Below, piece after piece: positions 8,354-15,273 of a stretch of 20,822 nucleotides of DNA. The position numbers and the translations under genes are program-made. Source of the stretch: Chloroflexota bacterium (lineage in GTDB: Bacteria; Chloroflexota; Dehalococcoidia; GIF9; UBA5629); contig JAPLHJ010000142.1 of the NCBI GenBank assembly GCA_026389675.1, positions 1-20,822 on the forward strand, read 5' to 3'. The notes under the pieces are model-generated. The model made no database searches. It saw nothing but the letters and a program-made list of their open reading frames with translations, and was not told where the DNA came from. The stretch's first letter is position 1. Each line of letters begins with the position of its first letter.

Positions 8354-8803
8354 TCAGTCGAGATCTATAGCCTCTTTGCACTGGCGGCATTTCTTGGCAC
8401 CACGGAACTGGGGGAAGCCGCAATGAGGGCAGACATAGCGCTTCTCCTCTTCAGACATCCATTTTTCGGTGCTCACCTCTTTCCAGCGTGGGATTGAGCG
8501 CAGGATGACCTTCTTGCCCACCGGTACCGGGAAATTATCGATGAATTTGCAGGGGAAATCGCTGCACTGGTGGCAGCCCTCGATTTTCTTGTCCTGGCAG
8601 CAGGACTTGATAGGACATACCTGGCAGTATCCGAAAACACGTTCAGACAGGCACCCATCGCACACCAGGTCCTCTGGTTTGGAGCCGTAAACAGGCGCAA
8701 GCTTCTCCTTGAATTTCTCGTTATTGTCGCGTGTCGCTATGAATATGCCGCAAACACCGCAATAAAGGCCGCAGGGAGCCGCCAGGGCTTTATTACCGGA
8801 CAT
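8354..8803 (-). CDS. DUF3795 protein with C-terminal zinc ribbon
   Basis: A 149-residue cysteine-rich protein. Residues 9-90 match the DUF3795 pattern: APCGLYCGVCGIFIA at the start, CDGCLSE, CQVCPIKSCC and CHQCSDFPC. This is a probable metal-binding or Fe-S scaffold of unknown function, common in anaerobes. The C-terminal 25 residues form a separate zinc-ribbon-like unit, CPHCGF (Cys125, Cys128) and CRQC (Cys139, Cys142). No signal peptide or membrane helix is seen. ATG 8803 is preceded by GAGGGGG at a proper distance and by a good promoter (TTGTAA, 17 bases, TATAAT on the minus strand). The binding lipoprotein follows 23 bases downstream. The family assignment is solid; no biochemical role can be given. 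Confidence 0.88.
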   Translation of the reverse strand: MSGNKALAAPCGLYCGVCGIFIATRDNNEKFKEKLAPVYGSKPEDLVCDGCLSERVFGYCQVCPIKSCCQDKKIEGCHQCSDFPCKFIDNFPVPVGKKVILRSIPRWKEVSTEKWMSEEEKRYVCPHCGFPQFRGAKKCRQCKEAIDLD

Positions 8804-8835
8804 ATGTTGCCACCCCCTCTCGCTTGATGCAGTTA

Positions 8836-8864
8836 ATTATAGGCTCTACCAGCTATGTTTACAA
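8836..8864 (-). promoter_or_regulatory. Promoter for the DUF3795/binding-protein pair
   Basis: On the minus strand TTGTAA (8864-8859, 4 of 6 matches to the -35) is followed after 17 bases by a perfect TATAAT (8841-8836). It lies about 33 bases upstream of ATG 8803 and back-to-back with the lemA promoter. Confidence 0.5.
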
Positions 8865-8878
8865 GCAATGTAACAGAT

Positions 8879-8907
8879 TTGTCGCCGCTATGCCGCTGGT
8901 GTAGAAT
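8879..8907 (+). promoter_or_regulatory. Promoter for lemA/TPM operon
   Basis: TTGTCG (8879-8884, 4 of 6) and TAGAAT (8902-8907, 5 of 6) are separated by 17 bases. The leader that follows carries the Shine-Dalgarno AAGGAGG (8936-8942) in front of ATG 8950. Confidence 0.45.
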
Positions 8908-8949
8908 TGCTTACTAACGCAGGGATATATTTGTAAGGAGGATAACTAA

Positions 8950-9525
8950 ATGAAATCTACCTGGGGATGCGTGCTGGCGGCCGCAGGCGCCGTTGTTGTA
9001 GTGGCTATTATTATCGTGGTCTCCCTGATGGGCATATATAACGGGCTGGTAACCAAATCTCAGGCCATAGATGCCCAGTGGGCACAGGTGGAAACTCAAT
9101 ACCAGAGGCGCTTAGACCTGATTCCCAACCTGGTTAATGCTGTTAAGGGCATGATGAAGCAGGAGCAGACAGTATTCCAGGCCATAGCGGATGCCAGGAC
9201 CAAGTACGGCGCCGCCCAGACTGTGGATGCCAAGGCGGAAGCAGCCGGCGAAGTGGAAACTTCCCTGGGACGCCTGATAGCCGTCATGGAGAATTACCCT
9301 GACCTCAAATCCAGCCAGACGGTAATAAACCTCATGGATGAGCTGGCCGGAACGGAAAACCGCATCAGCGTCGAGCGCAGGCGCTTCAATGACCTGGTCA
9401 GGGAATACAACACGCAGATAAAAACCTTCCCCACCAATATGCTGGCCGGTATGTTCGGTTTCACAGAGAAACAATACTTCCAATCTGTAACCGGCGCTGA
9501 CGTGGCCCCCAAAGTGGAGTTTTAG
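8950..9525 (+). CDS. lemA: LemA family protein
   Basis: A 191-residue LemA-family protein. One N-terminal membrane helix (about residues 8-30) is followed by a long helical domain outside the membrane or on the cytoplasmic face. The signature YNGLVTKSQAIDAQWAQVE and YQRRLDLIPNLVNAVKGMMK is complete, as is the C-terminal RRRFNDLVREYNTQIKTFP and MFGFTEKQYF. The molecular function of the family is unresolved; in many bacteria lemA is paired with a TPM-domain gene, as here. The start is set by AAGGAGG seven bases upstream. The stop codon TAG overlaps the GTG start of the next gene by one base, which implies translational coupling. Confidence 0.95.
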   Translation: MKSTWGCVLAAAGAVVVVAIIIVVSLMGIYNGLVTKSQAIDAQWAQVETQYQRRLDLIPNLVNAVKGMMKQEQTVFQAIADARTKYGAAQTVDAKAEAAGEVETSLGRLIAVMENYPDLKSSQTVINLMDELAGTENRISVERRRFNDLVREYNTQIKTFPTNMLAGMFGFTEKQYFQSVTGADVAPKVEF

Positions 9526-10445
9526 TGAAGCGTTTATTGCCTCTTCTGGTACTGGCGGCCTGCCTGGCTGTCATTGCCACACCAATGGCCGACGTACTGG
9601 CGCAGGAGCCGAATTTCCCGGAATATCAGGGTTTTGTAAACGATTACGCCGGGCTGCTTTCGCCAGCGGTTATAACACAGCTTGAAGCCACGCTTACGCA
9701 ACTGGAAAAGGATACCACTGCTGAGGTTGCCGTGGTCACGGTGAAAAGCCTGGAAGGCGATGACGTGGACGATTACGCTGTCAGGCTTTTCGAAAAGTGG
9801 AAGATCGGTAAGAAGGATAAAAACAATGGTGTCCTCTTCCTGGTCGCCCTGGATGAACGTAAAATGAGGATCGAAGTAGGTTATGGGTTGGAACCGATTA
9901 TAACTGACGGTCGTGCCGGCCGGATCCGTGACAACGATGTGATACCCAAGTTTAAAAATAACGATTACGAGGGAGGGATAACGGCAGGTGTGGCCTCGAT
10001 AGAGAAATATATCAGGGATGGCACTCCGCCCGCCCCTTTGGAGGAAAACCCTGTGAAATCCGCCCTGGGTGACTGGACAGGAGTATTATTTTTCCTGACG
10101 ATTATAACTGTTTACCTGTCCGGTTTCCTGGCCCGCAGCAAAAGCATCTGGATGGGTGGCATATGGGGTGCTGTAGCTGGAATAATCCTGGGATTGGTCA
10201 TCGGCGGCATTGCAGCTCTCATTGCGGCGCCGCTGATATTTGCTGGATTGGGACTGCTGACAGATTTAAACCAGACCAAAAATTATCAGAAGCTACAGGA
10301 ATCGGGTAAAGCTACCGACTGGCACAAAACGGGGGGTGGGTTCTGGGGTCCCGGTGGATTTGGTGGTGGTTCGGGCGGCGGAGGTGGTTTCGGCGGGTTT
10401 GGCGGTGGTGGTTCGGGTGGTGGCGGCGCCGGCGGCGGCTGGTGA
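9525..10445 (+). CDS. TPM-domain (YgcG-like) membrane protein with glycine-rich tail
   Basis: A 306-residue protein. A signal peptide (residues 1-26, cleavage near VLAQE) leads to a TPM domain at about 33-165. The TPM motifs are FVNDYAGLLSP, AEVAVVTVKSLEG, NNGVLFLVALDERKMRIEVGYGLE cut across 101-123, and ITDGRAGRI. TPM domains are found in phosphatases and photosystem II repair proteins; the bacterial YgcG type has no settled role. Two hydrophobic regions (about 186-202 and 208-245) anchor it to the membrane. The tail from 269 is almost all Gly with some Phe and Ser, ending in Gly-Trp, typical of this family. It starts at GTG 9525 overlapping the lemA stop, so the two form an operon, and a terminator follows 20 bases after its stop. 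Confidence 0.92.
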   Translation: MKRLLPLLVLAACLAVIATPMADVLAQEPNFPEYQGFVNDYAGLLSPAVITQLEATLTQLEKDTTAEVAVVTVKSLEGDDVDDYAVRLFEKWKIGKKDKNNGVLFLVALDERKMRIEVGYGLEPIITDGRAGRIRDNDVIPKFKNNDYEGGITAGVASIEKYIRDGTPPAPLEENPVKSALGDWTGVLFFLTIITVYLSGFLARSKSIWMGGIWGAVAGIILGLVIGGIAALIAAPLIFAGLGLLTDLNQTKNYQKLQESGKATDWHKTGGGFWGPGGFGGGSGGGGGFGGFGGGGSGGGGAGGGW

Positions 10446-10466
10446 TCCTATATAAGTATTAAAGAG

Positions 10467-10505
10467 GGAGGGCTCCTTCAGATGAATGAGCCCTCCTATT
10501 TTTAT
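10467..10505 (+). terminator. Rho-independent terminator after the lemA/TPM operon
   Basis: A nine-base perfect stem, GGAGGGCTC (10467-10475) with GAGCCCTCC (10488-10496), encloses a 12-base loop and is followed by TATTTTTATT. Read on the minus strand the same hairpin is followed by a weaker T-rich stretch, so it may also stop transcripts of the convergent acyl-CoA dehydrogenase gene. Confidence 0.85.
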
Positions 10506-10523
10506 TGCGGGACCGTGCGGTTA

Positions 10524-11636
10524 TCAGTATGGCCTGGGCAGGCCGAGCTTGAACTGGCCGATAACGTTCTTCTGTATTTCTATGGTGCCGGCTGCGCTGA
10601 ACCAGCCTGCATTGAGCAGGTAGAGGTTCTGTAGCCGTCCCTTCAGCTTCGCCCATTTTGAATCGGGGCTGACCTGAGAGTATGCCCCGATTATTTCGAG
10701 TCCTGTCTTGGCCAAATTCTCGGTGACCAGGTTGCTGTAAAGCTTGTTTCTGGCAGCCTCATATCCGGGCATCTTGCCGGTGCTCATCTTCCACATTATC
10801 TCGAGTCCGAAGGTACGCAGTGTCTCCAGTTCTATGGCCCTTTCGGCGAGCTTGTTGCGTACCACCTGGTTTGCGCTCAGCGGCTGGCCTTTGTCATACG
10901 TTTCCCTGGCGTAGCGCACGAGCATATCCATCAGGCGTCTGCCGTTACCCAGGATGTGCGGGGCCATGGAGAGCCGTTCGATGGCCAGGGCCGGGATGAG
11001 CATATAGAAGCCTTTGTTCTCCTCACCCACCAGATTGGAAGCGGGCACCCTGACATTGTCGAAGAAAAGTTCGTTGAAGCTGTGTACGCCCGCCAGGTTG
11101 ACCAGGGGCCTCGTCGTTATGCCGGGACTCTTCATATCAACGATGATGATGCTCATGCTCTTGTGTATTTTACTGATGGACGGATCGGTTTTGCAGGCCA
11201 GCCAGCACCAGCGTGCGCGGTGTGCGCAGCTTGTCCACACTTTCTGGCCGTTTATTACGTATTCGTCTCCCGAGCGGATAGCCGTGGTCTTGATCTTATT
11301 ATAGTCCGAGCCTGAATCCGGCTCACTATATGCGGTACACCAGATGCCGTCGGGGTCGCCGGAGGCGATGAGTGGCAGATATTTCTTTTTCTGATCCTCG
11401 TTGCCGAAAAGCATCAGGCTGGGCCCGTTGATACCGGTGCCGGAGATGCCCATGCCGGTGCCTGGTATCTCGTGATAGCCCGCTTCCTCCAGGTAGGCGA
11501 ATTGTTCCCAGTATGACGCATTGCTGCCGCCGTACTGCTCCGGCCAGCCCATGCATAGCCAGCCTTTGTCCGCCAGCTTTTTGGATATGCTCAGAGAGAA
11601 CTCCCAGTCCTCGTCTGCACTCTCCTCTTCCAGCAT
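10524..11636 (-). CDS. Acyl-CoA dehydrogenase, apparently lacking its 5' end
   Basis: An acyl-CoA dehydrogenase family flavoprotein, which oxidises acyl-CoA to enoyl-CoA and passes electrons to ETF. The 370-residue frame from ATG 11636 contains KLADKGWLCMGWPEQYGG, the FAD-site segment WCTAYSEPDSGSD, INGQKVWTS, and a C-terminus with AAGTIEIQKNVIGQFKLGLPRP. The Glu used by medium-chain enzymes just before the Gly of this last motif is Ala here, so any catalytic base lies elsewhere. The in-frame sequence upstream of 11636 (to about 11695) still reads like the family (VRKFALAEVAG), but a TAA at 11720-11718 closes the frame. There is no start codon with a ribosome site, so roughly the first dozen residues of a normal protein are missing. 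It is either a 5'-truncated remnant or a gene starting internally. ETF genes are not in the window. Confidence 0.85.
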   Translation of the reverse strand: MLEEESADEDWEFSLSISKKLADKGWLCMGWPEQYGGSNASYWEQFAYLEEAGYHEIPGTGMGISGTGINGPSLMLFGNEDQKKKYLPLIASGDPDGIWCTAYSEPDSGSDYNKIKTTAIRSGDEYVINGQKVWTSCAHRARWCWLACKTDPSISKIHKSMSIIIVDMKSPGITTRPLVNLAGVHSFNELFFDNVRVPASNLVGEENKGFYMLIPALAIERLSMAPHILGNGRRLMDMLVRYARETYDKGQPLSANQVVRNKLAERAIELETLRTFGLEIMWKMSTGKMPGYEAARNKLYSNLVTENLAKTGLEIIGAYSQVSPDSKWAKLKGRLQNLYLLNAGWFSAAGTIEIQKNVIGQFKLGLPRPY

Positions 11637-11736
11637 GGCAGTGCGGTAGGGTTTGCCGGCTACTTCCGCCAGGGCGAATTTTCTGACATGATATAAATGC
11701 GTTAAGGAAAGAAATAGTTATTCGAGGAACCGGACA

Positions 11737-12381
11737 GTGGATGATTTCGTAAAAAGGCGAGCATTTATTAACCTGTTGTTTGTAATAAATATGATCCTGG
11801 CTATTTTAACAGGATGTGCTGCAGGGATTCCTGCGAGTGTGGAAAATGTCACACCCATACCCGATAGCCAGAACGGAGAATTAACTGAAAACATTGTATT
11901 AAGCGATAATGTCACGGTCCCGAGTTACGCGCCTGCTTGCGCCGCTGGCAGGGCCGCCCCCGTTTTTACCTTGAACTCGTTGAATGGTGATAGTGTATCA
12001 TTAAGAACATTGCGCGGTAAGAATATATTGCTCAACTTCTGGGCTATCTGGTGTGAACCGTGCATGCGCGAGCTTCCATATCTGGAACAGTACAACAGAC
12101 AGCGAAAACAGGATAATCTACTGATTATCTCGATATGCTCCGAAAGTGATGTTAATTCAATCAATGATTATGTTTTGCGGACAGGATTAACCTTTCCAAT
12201 CCTGCTTGATCGTGATGGGAAGATACGAAGACTCTATTCTTACGAGAAGAAGAAATTACTGGTGTTGCCGACCACGTTCTTTATAGATTCGCAAGGGATT
12301 ATTGCGAAAATATCCCGTCACACTTTCACAGGTGTTGACGACATTGAAAAGACCGTTACCGAGTTAAAATTTGGTCAGTGA
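11737..12381 (+). CDS. TlpA/ResA-like thioredoxin-fold lipoprotein
   Basis: A 214-residue membrane-anchored thiol-disulfide oxidoreductase. The N-terminus is charged, then hydrophobic, with a lipobox LTGC (Cys27). A low-complexity linker runs to about residue 70, and a redoxin/thioredoxin domain follows: GRAAPVFTLNSLNGD, LLNFWAIWCEPCMRELP with the active-site CEPC (106-109), and a cis-Pro region LPTTFFID. Relatives reduce extracytoplasmic disulfides, for example in cytochrome c maturation. GTG 11737 has GAGGA at a good distance; an ATG nearer the hydrophobic segment is an alternative. The DNA is visibly more AT-rich than its neighbours and the gene abuts the truncated acyl-CoA dehydrogenase, which suggests acquisition from outside. 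It is followed by an unknown gene 11 bases downstream, probably co-transcribed. Confidence 0.9.
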   Translation: MDDFVKRRAFINLLFVINMILAILTGCAAGIPASVENVTPIPDSQNGELTENIVLSDNVTVPSYAPACAAGRAAPVFTLNSLNGDSVSLRTLRGKNILLNFWAIWCEPCMRELPYLEQYNRQRKQDNLLIISICSESDVNSINDYVLRTGLTFPILLDRDGKIRRLYSYEKKKLLVLPTTFFIDSQGIIAKISRHTFTGVDDIEKTVTELKFGQ

Positions 12382-12392
12382 GGATAATAAAT

Positions 12393-13031
12393 ATGTCACA
12401 GGAATTAGGCAAGATAGAAAAACCGGAAGTCAACAGCTTCAAGAAAAACCGGAAAGTGCTGCAGGTTCCACTGGTATATGCCGGAAAAGACGCGCCGGCG
12501 GATTACCTTGAGCTTTTTGAGAAATACTGGCAGCAGGTGGCGGAGAATGTCGCCAAACTGGAGAGCCGGTTGGGCAGCGTAACTGTTATCTTTCATGAAA
12601 CTGTGAGCGCCGGGGGAGATGAAGGTCTCAAAATACTTGAGACGCTCAACTTGAAAAGCTACGAACTTGCCTGCGGCCGCTGTAAAGGTGAAGCCAGGCT
12701 GCACTGCGTCGAGGACCCGGATATGCTTACTGAGGTCATGGATTGGGAGCGCTGCCTGGTGATGGGCCTGCTCAACGATAAGGTAGCCAGCCGGATTTAC
12801 GAGTTTTACACGGAGGCTACTCGAAAAAGGTACCAGTATATCAGCAAGGCCATTGACGAGGCGTTAAAGGATGGAGATGTGGCGCTGCTGTTTATACGGG
12901 AAGGCCACCTGGTGCAGTTTCCCCCGGATATCGATGTCTTCAGCGTGGCCCCACCCGCGCTGGACGAGATACACCGCTGGGCACGCGACCGCGCCGCCAA
13001 AAGGGAGAAGGGTCAGGAAAAGCCGGATTAA
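12393..13031 (+). CDS. Conserved-looking protein of unknown function
   Basis: A 212-residue soluble protein that I do not recognise. It is acidic and basic throughout, with no signal peptide or membrane helix. Residues 40-60 are helical and amphipathic; 62-69 (SVTVIFHE) look like a core beta strand; Cys94 and Cys97 form a CxxC (ACGRC) with further cysteines at 105 and 121. Residues 128-160 form a long helix. The strand GDVALLFIREGH (161-172) is followed by FPPDIDVFSVAPPALDEIHRW (177-197), with the look of a strongly conserved core. The layout of this C-terminal part, a helix followed by a strand ending in a Gly-His, faintly recalls the eRF1/Pelota third domain, but this is only a suggestion. 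ATG 12393 has GAGG nine bases upstream; a GTG at 12378 overlapping the TlpA stop is a weaker alternative. One base separates its stop from the convergent stop at 13033. Confidence 0.8.
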   Translation: MSQELGKIEKPEVNSFKKNRKVLQVPLVYAGKDAPADYLELFEKYWQQVAENVAKLESRLGSVTVIFHETVSAGGDEGLKILETLNLKSYELACGRCKGEARLHCVEDPDMLTEVMDWERCLVMGLLNDKVASRIYEFYTEATRKRYQYISKAIDEALKDGDVALLFIREGHLVQFPPDIDVFSVAPPALDEIHRWARDRAAKREKGQEKPD

Positions 13032-13032
13032 C

Positions 13033-14088
13033 TCAGCACTTGAGGAGCGGTATTTTACCGGCCTCCCGGGGTTCAAGGTATAGCGCGTCGGTGGGGCAAA
13101 CCCACATGCAGAGGCCGCAGCCTATGCAGCGCTGCTCGTCACGCACCAGTTTGCCGTTCTCCATCTTAAGTGCCTTCACCCAGCAGCGGTAGAGGCAGGC
13201 TTCACACGCGGTACAATCATCCTGGTTGATGTGAATTAAATACCTGGCGTTGACCATCTGGCTGGGGGCAGGCGAATTCTTGGCTCCCCTCAGGATAAAG
13301 CAGTGGCACCCGCAGCAGTTGCACAACAGGTTGGTGAATTGCCCGGGGTTATTGACATAATTGTGAACAAGCCCTGCCTCTTCAGCCTCTTCAAGTATCT
13401 TCAAGGCCTCATCTTTGGAAAGCTTTTTAGTAAAGCCGCGTTCGATGGAGAATAGCGCCGACTCACCGAAGACCATGCAGTTTCCCATCGGTTCATTGCT
13501 TGTTTTTCCCAGCAGGTTACCCTGGTGCCTGCAGACGCAGGTTCCCGCGGCGATATGCTCGGTATCCAAAATCAGTTGTTTCATTTCCCGGTAGGGGATT
13601 GGGGAGGTAAGTTGTCTTATCTCCTTATCAATCGGCACTTTTCTGCCGGGCAGCGATTTCTCGATTTTCGGAGGCTTACCCGACATGAATTCCCGCTTAA
13701 CCGCTTTTGAGTAATCGTTTAAAAGAACGGCCCATTTCTTGCTGCGCTCATCGACGATCCCCTTCATAAGCTGGAACTCGAACAGTCCGGGTACGAGTGG
13801 CAGTCCCTCATAAAGTTTTTTCCCACCCGTGTTTTTGATATGAATCAGTCCTTTATCGCCCATCGTCTCAAGCTGCGCCGACACTTTCTTTATGTCCTTT
13901 GTGCCGAGGTTTGCGGCTATTTCCTCCGCCGTGGCGTATTCGATAGGCATGGCGCAGGCTATGGCGGCCTCCGCGGGGGTAAAGAGGAACTCGGCAAGGT
14001 CATAGAATTCCTTGCATACAACTGAGGGTACGCCCGTCCCACGTGCGTTTAGAGCAGCGGCCAGTTTGTTGTAAATAGCTTCAACCAT
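13033..14088 (-). CDS. wHTH-like/4Fe-4S ferredoxin-domain protein, copy A
   Basis: A 351-residue iron-sulfur protein. The C-terminal third has two ferredoxin-type motifs, CTACEACLYRC (Cys292, 295, 298, 302) and CIGCGLCMWVCP (Cys321, 324, 327, 331), each suited to a [4Fe-4S] cluster. The middle has additional cysteines, CVCRHQ (184, 186), NCM (204) and a dense CNCCGCHC (256, 258, 259, 261, 263), which could hold another cluster. The N-terminal 100 residues look like a winged helix (FTPAEAAIACAMP, ATAEEIAANLG, LETMGDKGLIHI), as in MarR/ArsR-type regulators. It aligns without gaps to copy B upstream; by hand count about 62-63% of residues are identical. A GAGGTGAG Shine-Dalgarno precedes ATG 14088, and only 30 bases separate it from copy B. 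It may be an electron carrier, a redox-sensing regulator or both. Copy A has two extra cysteines (259, 261). Confidence 0.88.
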   Translation of the reverse strand: MVEAIYNKLAAALNARGTGVPSVVCKEFYDLAEFLFTPAEAAIACAMPIEYATAEEIAANLGTKDIKKVSAQLETMGDKGLIHIKNTGGKKLYEGLPLVPGLFEFQLMKGIVDERSKKWAVLLNDYSKAVKREFMSGKPPKIEKSLPGRKVPIDKEIRQLTSPIPYREMKQLILDTEHIAAGTCVCRHQGNLLGKTSNEPMGNCMVFGESALFSIERGFTKKLSKDEALKILEEAEEAGLVHNYVNNPGQFTNLLCNCCGCHCFILRGAKNSPAPSQMVNARYLIHINQDDCTACEACLYRCWVKALKMENGKLVRDEQRCIGCGLCMWVCPTDALYLEPREAGKIPLLKC

Positions 14089-14118
14089 TTCTCACCTCTT
14101 TATTTCTCAATCGAATGA

Positions 14119-15171
14119 TCAGCTGCGCAGAGGGATTTTGCCGGCAGGCCTTGGCTCCAGTACGAGGGCGTCGGCCGGGCAGACCCACATGCATATGCCG
14201 CAACCGATGCAGCGCATCTCCTCCCTCACCAGCTTGCCATCCACCATTTTCAGTGCATCCATCTGGCATCTCGGTATGCAGGCCTCGCAGGCTGTGCAAT
14301 CAGCTTCTTTGATTTTGACTACCCACCTTGCGTTGACGGCCATACTGGGAACGGGCGATTTGCTGATGCCGCGTACAATCATGCAGCGGTCCTTGTAGCA
14401 GTTGCAAAGCAGGTTGGTAAAGAGGTCCGGGCTATTGGCGAATGTGTGGATCAGTCCTGCATCCTCCGCTTCCTCGATCCTTTTGATAGCCTCTTCTTTG
14501 GTCATGCGTGTTGTAAAGCCCCTCTCGGCGGCGAACTGCGCAGACTCACCGAGAATCATGCAGTTATTTACCGGCTTGTCCGATGGTTTGCCCAGCAGGG
14601 CCGCCTGGTGCCTGCAAATACATGTCCCGACCGATATATAGTCGGTCTTCATGATCAGACCTTTCAGTTCTTCTAAGGGCACTATGGTCGACTTGTGCTC
14701 GATCTCCTTGTCGACGGCCACTTTCTTTCCGGGCGCCGACGATTCGAGTTTGGGCGGATCGGTCGACATGAAAGACTTGATCATAGCTTTCGCGTAATCG
14801 CGCAGCAGCACGGCTATTTTCTTGTGGCGCTCGTCCACAATACCCCGCATGAGCTGGAACTCGGTGATTCCCGGCACGAAGGGCAGCGCTTCATACAGTT
14901 TTTTCCCGTCCCGTTCCCGTATATGTATAAGCCCCTTGTCGGCCATCGTTTCAAGCTGGACTGCCAGCTTCTTGAGGTCTTTATTCGGGAGATTATTGGC
15001 TATCTCCTCTACCGTCGCGTTGCCCAGCGGCATGGCCACGGCGATAGCCGCCTCCTCGGGAGTGAAAAGGAAGCTTACCAGGTCATAGAATTCGTCGCAT
15101 TTTACCGCGGGGAAGGCCGTGGAACGCGCATTGAGCGCTCCTGCTAATTTCTCATAGGCTGCATCAACCAT
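14119..15171 (-). CDS. wHTH-like/4Fe-4S ferredoxin-domain protein, copy B
   Basis: A 350-residue paralogue of the gene downstream, with the same architecture and no alignment gaps. The winged-helix-like N-terminus reads FTPEEAAIAVAMP, ATVEEIANNLP and LETMADKGLIHI. The shared middle cysteines are at 184, 186, 204, 256, 258 and 263, and the two cluster motifs are CTACEACIPRC (292-302) and CIGCGICMWVCP (321-331). It lacks the additional Cys259 and Cys261 of copy A, where it has YKD. ATG 15171 has a GAGGTGAT Shine-Dalgarno that pairs well with 16S rRNA. It is first in a two-gene operon behind a strong promoter with twin palindromes (15208-15257). Membrane segments and signal peptides are absent, so it works in the cytoplasm. 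The Fe-S binding is well supported; the DNA-binding role of the N-terminus is inferred. Confidence 0.88.
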   Translation of the reverse strand: MVDAAYEKLAGALNARSTAFPAVKCDEFYDLVSFLFTPEEAAIAVAMPLGNATVEEIANNLPNKDLKKLAVQLETMADKGLIHIRERDGKKLYEALPFVPGITEFQLMRGIVDERHKKIAVLLRDYAKAMIKSFMSTDPPKLESSAPGKKVAVDKEIEHKSTIVPLEELKGLIMKTDYISVGTCICRHQAALLGKPSDKPVNNCMILGESAQFAAERGFTTRMTKEEAIKRIEEAEDAGLIHTFANSPDLFTNLLCNCYKDRCMIVRGISKSPVPSMAVNARWVVKIKEADCTACEACIPRCQMDALKMVDGKLVREEMRCIGCGICMWVCPADALVLEPRPAGKIPLRS

Positions 15172-15207
15172 TTATCACCTCAATATTTAAATTTACCGGA
15201 ATACTTT

Positions 15208-15228
15208 GCATGCAATATTTTTGCATGC
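15208..15228 (-). promoter_or_regulatory. Twin palindromes, candidate operator upstream of copy B
   Basis: Two GCATGC cores lie 15 bases apart, at 15208-15213 and 15223-15228. The first sits in the perfect palindrome TTGCATGCAA and the second in TTTGCATGCAG. They lie directly downstream of the -10 box of the copy B promoter, over the expected transcription start, where a repressor would block initiation. The regulator is unknown; copy A or B could itself be the binder. Confidence 0.5.
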
Positions 15229-15257
15229 AGTCTAACAAGAAAAATGCAGGCTGTCAA
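15229..15257 (-). promoter_or_regulatory. Sigma70-type promoter of the paired wHTH/Fe-S genes
   Basis: On the minus strand a perfect TTGACA (15257-15252) is followed by exactly 17 bases and TAGACT (15234-15229, 4 of 6 matches). Transcription would begin near 15222, inside the palindromes, giving a leader of about 50 bases to ATG 15171. Confidence 0.65.
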
Positions 15258-15273
15258 GAGGTGTCAGGGCGGA

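Noticed and set aside
8331..8423. Longer N-terminus for the binding lipoprotein
   Set aside because: It overlaps DUF3795 by 70 bases and would bury the signal peptide and lipobox behind 31 residues.
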